From an uncultured Planctomycetaceae bacterium (GTDB lineage Bacteria; Planctomycetota; Planctomycetia; Pirellulales; Pirellulaceae): a stretch of DNA of 11,491 bases. Every line of letters begins with the position of its first letter. Position 1 is the stretch's first letter. Positions 1 through 5,404 of this stretch are shown here, in pieces. The translations under genes and the position numbers were made by a program. The stretch lies in assembly GCA_903927685.1 (NCBI GenBank), contig CAIYOB010000405.1, positions 1 to 11,491 on the forward strand, in the 5' to 3' direction. The notes under the pieces were generated by a model. That model worked only from the letters and a program-made list of their open reading frames with translations, searched no databases and was not told the DNA's origin.

Positions 1-48
1 GCAAGCCGGAGGTGATTCCGTGATTCAGTTGTTTACAGGAGCCACATC

Positions 49-297
49 GTGACACGCGTTCTGTTCGCGCTGGCATTTGTGTTAACCGTGGTCGCACTGC
101 CGACCAGTTCGTCCCGGCCGGCCTGCGGTGCCGAACTCGCCTGGTCCTACGCCGATCTGGTCGGCCGGATGCTCGACCTGGAATACCCGGCGACGATGCC
201 GCCGGCCGGCGAAAAGTGCTCGCAATGGGCCAGCTGGGACCGCTCGAGTCGCTACGATGCGGAAACGGGCAAGGATCGCGTGATCTTGGAACCGTGA
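49..297 (+). pseudogene. N-terminal fragment of a DUF2961-type exported protein
   Basis: The 82-residue product starts at a GTG with a good Shine-Dalgarno (AGGAG at 37-41, 7-nt spacer). Residues 1-28 form a signal peptide: Arg near the start, a hydrophobic core, and a likely cleavage near ACGA-EL. The mature part, with YADLVGRMLDLEYPATMP, GEKCSQWASWDRSSRYD and ETGK, matches the pattern I recall for the N-terminus of planctomycete DUF2961 proteins (PF11175), which are putatively carbohydrate-related, of unproven function and several hundred residues long. In that family the ETGK stretch is normally followed by a YVxWDANGDG-like segment. Here homology ends at Lys76 or so and a stop follows eight unrelated codons later. 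No other frame continues the family pattern, so a 3' deletion or rearrangement seems likelier than a single frameshift. A genuine small secreted protein is possible but less likely. The downstream TPR gene begins 12 bp after the stop. Confidence 0.55.
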
Positions 298-309
298 CGC
301 GAGTGCGCT

Positions 310-1773
310 ATGGGCATGAGCGTGATGCCGCCACCTCCCGATCAGGCTGGCTCGCCGCACGGCCGCCTGCGACTCCGCGCGGCCGTTGGCCGAGCCCTGC
401 TCGCGCTGGCGGCCGTCGCCGTGCTGGGCGGAGCGCTGATGTGGCTCGGCGCTCGAAACGACCGGCGCCGGCCGCCCGAGGAGAGCGCGGACGGCATGCC
501 GTCCGCAGGCCAGCAGGAGCTGTCCGCGGCGGACGCGGCGGCCCTGCTGCGGCTGAGTCCCGATGTGCCGACGACGGCCGAGACGCTGAACCGGGAGGCG
601 TTCGAGATCTGCGACCGGCTGGTGCGCGACCTTCCCCAGCGGCCCGAAGCGTACGCCGTCGCGGCCTTCATTCTCAACCGGCACGGCCGCACGGCAGATG
701 CCGCCCAGGTGTGGCGCAAGGCGTTGGACGTCAACCCCCGTTTCGCGCCAGCCTATTCCGGGCTGGGTGCCGTCATGACGAAGAAGGGAGACTATCAGGA
801 GGCCGTGCCGCTGCTCAGAGACGCGCTCGAGTTGGACCCGGGGGTCGAGCAGGTGTATCGCCTGTTGGTGGATGCTCTGCTGCACCAGAACCAAGCCGAC
901 CAGGCACTGACGGTGGCGGAGGAATATGCCCGCCGTTTCCCGCGCTCTCCCGATGGGCATTACTGGCTAGGCCGGGCGTACGCGGAATCAGGCCGGCACG
1001 AGGAAGCGAGACTCAGTGGCGAGGAGGCCGTCCGGCTGGACCCCGACTATACGCAGGCGTACTACTCTCTGGCTACGGTCTGCGCCCGGCTGGGTGATTC
1101 GGACCGGGCCCGCGTGTGCCGCGAGAAGTTTGCCGAGTTGAAGGAACGAGACGCGGACGAGGATCGCCGGCAGAAGAAAGAATACGAGGATTTCGCGACT
1201 CAACAGTCGCTGGCGGCTTCGTATTATCTGGCCGCCGGCCGGGTGTACACGGACTTTGGCGATCCGCGCAAAGCCGAGGCCCATTGGCTGCGCGGTGCGG
1301 CGATCGCCCCCGCCTTGACCGAATGCCGCGAGGCGTTGGTCAAGTTCTACACGCAACGCGAGCGGCCCGCCGCGGCCCTGCGGCTGCTGGATGATTTGAC
1401 AGCCGCCGCGCCGGACAACCACGAGCACTGGGTCGTGCGCGGCCGCCTGCAGACCGGACTGGGACAGCTGGACGTCGCCGAAGCCTCGTTCCGCAAGGCC
1501 GTCGAACTCGCCCCCAGCCAACTGGCGGGCTACACGGGCTTGATCGATCTGGCACTGTCCCACCAACGGCCGATTCCGGATGTTGCCCGGCTAGCTCAGA
1601 AGGCGGCCGAGTTGGCGCCCTCGGCGCTGGCCTACCTCCGCCTGAGCGCCGTGCGGGACCAGCAAGGCGACCGGCCCGGGGCGATCGCGGCCGCCAAGCG
1701 GGCCGTCGAGCTGGAGCCACGGGACAAACGGGCCCATGAACTGTACGAGCGGTTGCTGCGCGACGCCCCCTAG
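310..1773 (+). CDS. Membrane-anchored tetratricopeptide-repeat (TPR) protein
   Basis: The product has 487 residues. Residues 1-23 are Pro- then Arg-rich, and 24-48 form one hydrophobic segment followed by the Arg-rich GARNDRRR, so it is probably a signal anchor with the rest outside the cytoplasm. From ~111 to 472 there are about ten TPR units of 34 residues with the usual W/Y-G-Y-A-P spacing, for example APAYSGLGAVMTKKGDYQEA (148-165), EHWVVRGRLQTGLGQLDVAE (372-391) and the final AKRAVELEP (462-470). A charged spacer at ~274-300 splits the array in two. TPRs are protein-protein scaffolds; no enzymatic domain is visible. The layout, including the EKFAELKERD spacer, resembles planctomycete TPR proteins that accompany CRTAC1/UnbV-like genes, but none is present here. 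Start choice is uncertain: ATGs at 310, 316 and 325 are in frame, with only a weak GCGAG before the first. The TAG stop falls in the palindrome at 1770-1915, so the C-terminus may have been set by that insertion. Confidence 0.85.
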   Translation: MGMSVMPPPPDQAGSPHGRLRLRAAVGRALLALAAVAVLGGALMWLGARNDRRRPPEESADGMPSAGQQELSAADAAALLRLSPDVPTTAETLNREAFEICDRLVRDLPQRPEAYAVAAFILNRHGRTADAAQVWRKALDVNPRFAPAYSGLGAVMTKKGDYQEAVPLLRDALELDPGVEQVYRLLVDALLHQNQADQALTVAEEYARRFPRSPDGHYWLGRAYAESGRHEEARLSGEEAVRLDPDYTQAYYSLATVCARLGDSDRARVCREKFAELKERDADEDRRQKKEYEDFATQQSLAASYYLAAGRVYTDFGDPRKAEAHWLRGAAIAPALTECREALVKFYTQRERPAAALRLLDDLTAAAPDNHEHWVVRGRLQTGLGQLDVAEASFRKAVELAPSQLAGYTGLIDLALSHQRPIPDVARLAQKAAELAPSALAYLRLSAVRDQQGDRPGAIAAAKRAVELEPRDKRAHELYERLLRDAP

Positions 1774-1915
1774 TGCGTTGTCCAGGCTAAATGTTGGGGT
1801 GCCTGGGGTCGAGTGCAGCGAGCCCCCAGTGGCAAGAACTGGGGGCTCGCCACTCGTACCTCGTGGCTCGACCCCAGCCACCCAACCCCAATTCTTAGGT
1901 TGGACAACGCACCAG
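1770..1915. repeat. 146-bp imperfect palindrome (MITE-like or REP-like element)
   Basis: The outer arms GTGCGTTGTCCA (1773-1784) and TGGACAACGCAC (1901-1912) are a perfect 12-bp inverted repeat, extendable to CTAG/CCAG with one mismatch. Further in, TTGGGGT, CCTGGGGTCGAG and their complements pair with small indels. The centre is a perfect 13-bp stem, GCGAGCCCCCAGT (1818-1830) against ACTGGGGGCTCGC (1838-1850), with a 7-nt loop. The right arm is longer than the left because of a few extra bases. The whole unit could fold into one long cruciform or RNA hairpin. It lies between the 3' ends of two convergent genes, where it could act as a bidirectional terminator, although no T-run follows. The size and terminal inverted repeats fit a non-autonomous mobile palindrome. 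Multicopy status cannot be judged from this window, and no target-site duplication is obvious. Confidence 0.8.
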
Positions 1916-1951
1916 CCGCCGATACGCGGCCAAGGAGATTGCGCGCGGCCG

Positions 1952-4123
1952 CTATCGCTTGTACACCGAGCTGGTGGCCGGCAATTCGCTGACGGTGGGT
2001 TCAGCCGGCTCGCTGTCGTCAGGCGTCGCCGGAGTCGCACTGCCCGCCTTCCGCGCCACGCTGCTGCCGTAGAACCGCGTATTGTCCTCGGCGACCAGAC
2101 GGGTGTCGGGATCCGAGCATTGGACGGCCGCCCGGAACACGTGATTGCCGTCGCGGTCCGCCTTGGCCTTGACCGTCAGCTTGATCGTCTCTTTCGGGTT
2201 GATTCGGGCGATTGGCTGGAAGATCACCTGGCCAGCCTGCACCTCACCCGGCATCCCGTCCGTCGCGACCGGCTCGATGCCCTCGGAGAACTGGGCGACC
2301 ACATTGACCTGCGTGGCCGCCTTCAGGCCTCGATTCAGCACCTGGATTTCGAACACGACTTCCTGGCCGACGGGAATCGGGCCCTTGGGGTCGTTGACGC
2401 TGAGCGCCAGGTCCGCCATGGCTTCGACACGGGTCACCAGCGCGTCGGAGACTTCGGAGACCCCGTCGCTGCGGACGATGGTCTGGAACTGCAGTTCGCC
2501 GTCGGTGACCAGCTCGCAGTCAAACGCGAGCATCCGTTCGGCCGCCGGCGCCAGATCGCCCAGTTGCCAGACCAGCCCCGAGCCCTCCGGGCGAACATTC
2601 CCCGCTCCCTGCAGATAACGGGCGCCTTGGGGAATGCGCACCAGGACTTGGACATTGCGCGCCGTGGCATTGCCCTTGTTGGCCACGCGCACGCCGTAGC
2701 TGCCTGCTCCGCCGGCGAATTGCATCTCCGGGCCGCTGGTCTCGATTTCCAGTTCGGCACGCTGGATCTGCACTTCATGCACGGCCTGCGATTTCAAGTT
2801 ACTGTTCCCGCTGGCCGTCGCGGCGATCTGCATCGCGCCCGTTTGGCGAGCGGTGACTTCAAAGTCAAAGGTCTTGCTGGTTCCCGCGGCAATCGTGCCG
2901 ACGTTCATCGTATCGGACGCGTTGGGGCCCAAGGCGACGTTGACCGCCACGTCTCGCGCATCGCCCGTTCCCGGGTTGGAGAGGACGATCGAGAAGACTT
3001 TCGTATCGCCGTAGACCATCTCGGCCGGGCCACTGAGTGCGACTTCCAACAACGATTGCTTGACCTCGATCCGAGTCGCGGCCTTGACCGGCTGCAGCGA
3101 CCAATCGAGAGCCAGCTCGATCGGCGCGTTAACCGTCGGAATCAATTTCAGGGTCAGGCCACCTGCGGCTTGCGCTTGCAGCGCTTCCACGTTCCAGACA
3201 ACCAGGTTGGTGGCACCGTCGGCCTGGACATGCGCTTCCCCGGCAGCGGCTTCGGCCGCGGCGACTTGGACGCCCTCGGGCACGGCGATCTTGACCGCCA
3301 CACCGCGCGCCTCGGCGTCGCCTTGATTGACCAGTTGGATCTTGAAGGCGGCCACTTCACCCAGTTGGGCCGCCGCGGGTCCCTGGACCTCAACCCGCAA
3401 CGCCGGCCCGGCGCTTCTGGTGAGCGTCACAGGTGCGTCCAGAGGAGCCGATGTCGAACCAGACGACGGCGAGTCCGAATCCACCCGCGTCGACGGAATC
3501 GGTTTGGCCGCTACGGTCGCCGGGTTGGTGCTGGCGACGAACGGACGCTGGGTGCGACGGGATGAGCCTCGTGCCGCCGACGCATCAGCGGTCTCTGCGA
3601 TGCCCGGCGATGCCGGCGGCGAAATCAAGGGAACAGGTGGTGAGGATTGGTCAGATGCGTCCGACGGGGCGGACGGGTCAGGCCTGTCAGATGGATCAGA
3701 CGCGTCCGACGCGTCCGACGTGTCCGACGAGACGGACGGCTCGGTGGCCGCTGGCGGGTCAGACGCCGCTGTTGGGTCAGCCGCGGCGGGGGGCGCCGTG
3801 TTTCGCTTCAACACGGACCTCAGCGAACCGGCCGCTGGGGCATCGTCGGCCGCCGGCTCCTGGTGCGCCGTCAGAGCTACAGCGGGCTGTCCCTGCGATG
3901 TTGAAGGTCCCCTTGCCACGCTGGCCCCGTAGGTCGAGGTGACGCTTTGACCTGCCGACTTGTACTGGTCCAGCAGTTTGGGGCTGCCGGACGAAACGGC
4001 GGAGTTGGTCTTCTTCGGGGCAGTCCACAGGCCCGTGGCTTCTTGCGCTTGAACCAAGGCAGCCACAACGCAGCCGATCGAGACCACACACACAGTTCCA
4101 GCGATCAGGCGAAAGCGGGACAT
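1952..4123 (-). CDS. Secreted protein with four DUF11-like repeat domains
   Basis: The product has 723 residues. The ATG is preceded by AGGA with a 7-nt spacer. Residues 1-27 form a signal peptide (MSRFRLIAG, hydrophobic core, AQA-QEATG cleavage). Residues 28-230 are a low-complexity Ala/Ser/Pro/Asp linker with SDASDASDPSD runs at ~119-160. Residues ~240-683 hold four tandem beta-sandwich modules starting near 241, 355, 455 and 568. Each has the DUF11/conserved-repeat pattern: a GPAxxxxGxxxxFxIxLxNxG strand pair, then AxxVxVxVxxPxG and a closing strand, as in AAFKIQLVNQGDAEARGVAV, YGVRVANKGNATARNVQV and FEIQVLNRGLKAATQVNV. DUF11/CARDB-like repeats are extracellular structural or adhesive modules. 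Planctomycetes carry many, some likened to OmcB-type envelope proteins. No catalytic motif, membrane segment or sorting signal is seen after the signal peptide, and the protein ends VYKR. It is transcribed alone, convergent to the TPR gene. Confidence 0.85.
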   Translation of the reverse strand: MSRFRLIAGTVCVVSIGCVVAALVQAQEATGLWTAPKKTNSAVSSGSPKLLDQYKSAGQSVTSTYGASVARGPSTSQGQPAVALTAHQEPAADDAPAAGSLRSVLKRNTAPPAAADPTAASDPPAATEPSVSSDTSDASDASDPSDRPDPSAPSDASDQSSPPVPLISPPASPGIAETADASAARGSSRRTQRPFVASTNPATVAAKPIPSTRVDSDSPSSGSTSAPLDAPVTLTRSAGPALRVEVQGPAAAQLGEVAAFKIQLVNQGDAEARGVAVKIAVPEGVQVAAAEAAAGEAHVQADGATNLVVWNVEALQAQAAGGLTLKLIPTVNAPIELALDWSLQPVKAATRIEVKQSLLEVALSGPAEMVYGDTKVFSIVLSNPGTGDARDVAVNVALGPNASDTMNVGTIAAGTSKTFDFEVTARQTGAMQIAATASGNSNLKSQAVHEVQIQRAELEIETSGPEMQFAGGAGSYGVRVANKGNATARNVQVLVRIPQGARYLQGAGNVRPEGSGLVWQLGDLAPAAERMLAFDCELVTDGELQFQTIVRSDGVSEVSDALVTRVEAMADLALSVNDPKGPIPVGQEVVFEIQVLNRGLKAATQVNVVAQFSEGIEPVATDGMPGEVQAGQVIFQPIARINPKETIKLTVKAKADRDGNHVFRAAVQCSDPDTRLVAEDNTRFYGSSVARKAGSATPATPDDSEPAEPTVSELPATSSVYKR
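3644..3770 (-). repeat. Ser-Asp-rich low-complexity coding repeat
   Basis: This part of the DUF11 protein gene encodes residues ~119-160, dominated by Ser-Asp dipeptides and SDA/SDP triplets. On the plus strand GACGCGTCC-type 9-mers recur in tandem around 3700-3725. It resembles the flexible Ser/Asp stalk between a signal peptide and folded domains in surface proteins. Such units are prone to slippage, so length may vary between strains. Confidence 0.6.
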
Positions 4124-4425
4124 GGCATTTTCCTACGAAGGACAAAGGCACTCACACATCAGCACAACCCGGGCGTCCACTGGCCCAGCATCGGCGCACG
4201 AGACCTGATAAAGTCTGGCGGTAATATCGGCCAGGGTGACTTTTACGGTTTAGCTGACTTTGCCGGATTTTCCTGATAAGGCGAATGGGGGCTATGGGAA
4301 TAATGAGAAGCATGTACGTGGATGCGTTGGCCCGAGAGGTGGCGTTGTGCTGAGCGGCGGCGAATGGCCATGGGCAGCTAGCTCCGCGGGCGAAATCGGG
4401 CCGCGTGCGCATCGTCCCGCGACTG
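4124..4425. promoter_or_regulatory. Gene-free region upstream of the DUF11 gene with direct and inverted repeats
   Basis: These ~300 bp lie between the DUF11 gene start and the CsrA-receiver gene stop. I see no credible CDS. Three patterns stand out. Two 15-bp direct repeats, TGACTTTTACGGTTT (4237-4251) and TGACTTTGCCGGATT (4255-4269), start 18 bp apart. A nested inverted repeat follows: AAAGTC (4210-4215) and TGGC (4216-4219) pair with GCCA (4230-4233) and GACTTT (4238-4243). CCTGATAA also recurs at 4204-4211 and 4272-4279. All sit 80-160 bp upstream of the DUF11 start, so an operator or promoter for that gene is plausible. No clear -35/-10 pair was identified. Confidence 0.4.
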
Positions 4426-4439
4426 TCAGTGCCCTGACA
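4424..4439 (-). terminator. Small hairpin over the CsrA-receiver stop codon
   Basis: TGTCAG (4424-4429) and CTGACA (4434-4439) form a perfect 6-bp stem with a 4-nt loop, overlapping the stop codon of the minus-strand gene. No T-run follows, so termination is only a possibility. Confidence 0.2.
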
Positions 4440-5199
4440 CGGCTGGTTCGGGTGTTCCCGTCTGGTCGGTGACTGCTAGCACCAAGTCTTCGACATCGAC
4501 GGGCTTGGGGAACCAGCGGTCGATGCCGCCGACCCCCGTAGCGACTCCCAGCGACGCGGGATCGGTAGCGCTGACGGCAAACAATTTGAGCTTGGACCAC
4601 GCCGCGGTCGTACGTACCTCGCGGACGAACGCAGCGCCATCACAGCGCGGCATCAGCATGTCCAGCAGAACGATGTCGGGAGCCGCGTGCAGGGACAGAT
4701 AGTCGAGCGCATCGCGCCCGTCACAGGCCGTGGCCACGTCGAAGCCGCTGAGCCGCAGGAATCCGCCCAGCAGTTCGCGTTCGTTTTCGTCATCTTCGAC
4801 CAGCAGGGCACGGGGGGCCTGCGAGGCGGGGCTCTCGATGACTTCACCGACTTCCCGGTCCAACGCCTGCAATTCGCGAAATACATCCTCGATCAGCTGC
4901 TGGGCTGCGCGGTCACCGCTGTTGTCCAGGTGGCGATGCAGTTGGTTCAAGGTCACGGCGCTGCGATCCAGACGCTGGCGGGCGGCCCGATGCAGGCGGC
5001 TGAGCTGGGCCGCGGGTGGTTCCTCGGCCGTGAATTCGACGGATTTCAGCCCGGACGCTTCCGCCCGCACGACGGGAATCTCCGCCGGCGCGTCGATGCC
5101 CAGCCGGGCGCGATTGCCACGAATACGCAGGAGTTCGATCGAAATCCCCAACGTGGGGAAAACCAGCTTCTCGGTTTCTTTTCGGCTCAAAACCAACAT
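4426..5199 (-). CDS. csrA: CsrA-receiver fusion: RNA-binding response regulator
   Basis: The product has 257 residues. Residues 1-47 are a complete CsrA/RsmA domain: MLVLSRKETEKLVF, GIDAP at 34-38 and VVRAE at 43-47. The positions corresponding to the RNA-contacting residues of E. coli CsrA, namely Leu4, Arg6, Lys7 and Arg45 (E. coli Arg44), are kept. CsrA binds GGA motifs in mRNA leaders as a dimer and usually blocks translation. Residues 48-128 are a charged, mainly helical linker. Residues 130-246 are a receiver domain with acidic residues Asp136 and Asp137, phosphoacceptor Asp180 in IVLLDMLMP, Ser210 and Lys232-Pro233, so it should be phosphorylatable. The start at 5199 is fixed by the CsrA MLVLSR beginning and a GGAGGT ribosome site; an upstream in-frame ATG at 5295 would add 32 unrelated residues. 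The divergent histidine kinase 205 bp away is the probable partner. That phosphorylation tunes RNA binding is inference. Confidence 0.9.
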   Translation of the reverse strand: MLVLSRKETEKLVFPTLGISIELLRIRGNRARLGIDAPAEIPVVRAEASGLKSVEFTAEEPPAAQLSRLHRAARQRLDRSAVTLNQLHRHLDNSGDRAAQQLIEDVFRELQALDREVGEVIESPASQAPRALLVEDDENERELLGGFLRLSGFDVATACDGRDALDYLSLHAAPDIVLLDMLMPRCDGAAFVREVRTTAAWSKLKLFAVSATDPASLGVATGVGGIDRWFPKPVDVEDLVLAVTDQTGTPEPAVSGH

Positions 5200-5205
5200 G
5201 GCTAG

Positions 5206-5211
5206 ACCTCC
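5206..5211 (-). promoter_or_regulatory. Ribosome binding site of the CsrA-receiver gene
   Basis: GGAGGT on the minus strand lies 6 nt before the ATG at 5199. It decides this start over the in-frame ATG at 5295. The GGA inside it is also the core recognised by CsrA proteins, so it could serve for autoregulation (inference). Confidence 0.75.
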
Positions 5212-5392
5212 GGAATGTTTGCTCGATGCGCGAAGCAACGTCCCGTCCGGCGAGGGAACGGGAGACCGACTTGGTGAGCAATCGCTCGGCATCATTGCCG
5301 GACAGGTCTCTAAAGACGAGAATGGAGATCAGTTCCATGCGACTGACGGGCCGTATTGTGCGGCAATCGCCAGTTTCCAGCAAGATCAGTTT

Positions 5393-5397
5393 GGGAG
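5393..5397 (+). promoter_or_regulatory. Ribosome binding site of the histidine kinase gene
   Basis: GGGAG sits 7 nt before ATG 5405 and decides that start. The frame is open far upstream, but those codons show no kinase-family pattern and no other start has such a site. It contains a GGA and could be occluded by CsrA (inference). Confidence 0.6.
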
Positions 5398-5404
5398 CCC
5401 TGAT

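Larger units (their letters stand above)
5200..5404. promoter_or_regulatory. Divergent promoter region between the CsrA-receiver and kinase genes
   Basis: This 205-bp region separates the two divergent regulatory genes and must hold promoters for both unless one is read from further away. A dyad CGGCA-TCAT-TGCCG lies at 5287-5300, and a third half-site, CGGCAAT, at 5361-5367. A second dyad, ATGGA-N7-TCCAT, lies at 5322-5338. The plus strand carries six GGA triplets, including the kinase Shine-Dalgarno; this is only slightly more than expected for the base composition. No confident -35/-10 pair is visible. Confidence 0.45.

Noticed and set aside
3..23. Possible last codons of an upstream gene (KPEVIP then stop)
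   Set aside because: Only seven codons are visible, which is too little to support a gene.
82..1097. Long overlapping frames on both strands across the start of the TPR gene
   Set aside because: They are shadows of GC-rich coding DNA; only the 310-1773 frame shows repeat periodicity and a membrane anchor.
1736..3565. A 609-codon open frame on the plus strand
   Set aside because: It is antisense to the DUF11 gene, is rich in Arg, His, Gly and Asp with no domain pattern, and begins inside the TPR gene and the palindrome. The opposite strand has a signal peptide and clear repeats.
4260..4472. A small plus-strand frame in the gene-free region
   Set aside because: It lacks a convincing ribosome site and domain pattern, and it overlaps the end of the CsrA-receiver gene.
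5200..5295. A start at 5295 for the CsrA-receiver gene
   Set aside because: CsrA begins with MLVLSR at 5199, with a GGAGGT site just before it; the 32 extra residues look random.
4730..5404. Upstream extension of the histidine kinase frame to 4730
   Set aside because: It is antisense to the CsrA-receiver coding region and low in pattern. The ATG at 5405 has a proper ribosome site and gives a kinase of normal size.
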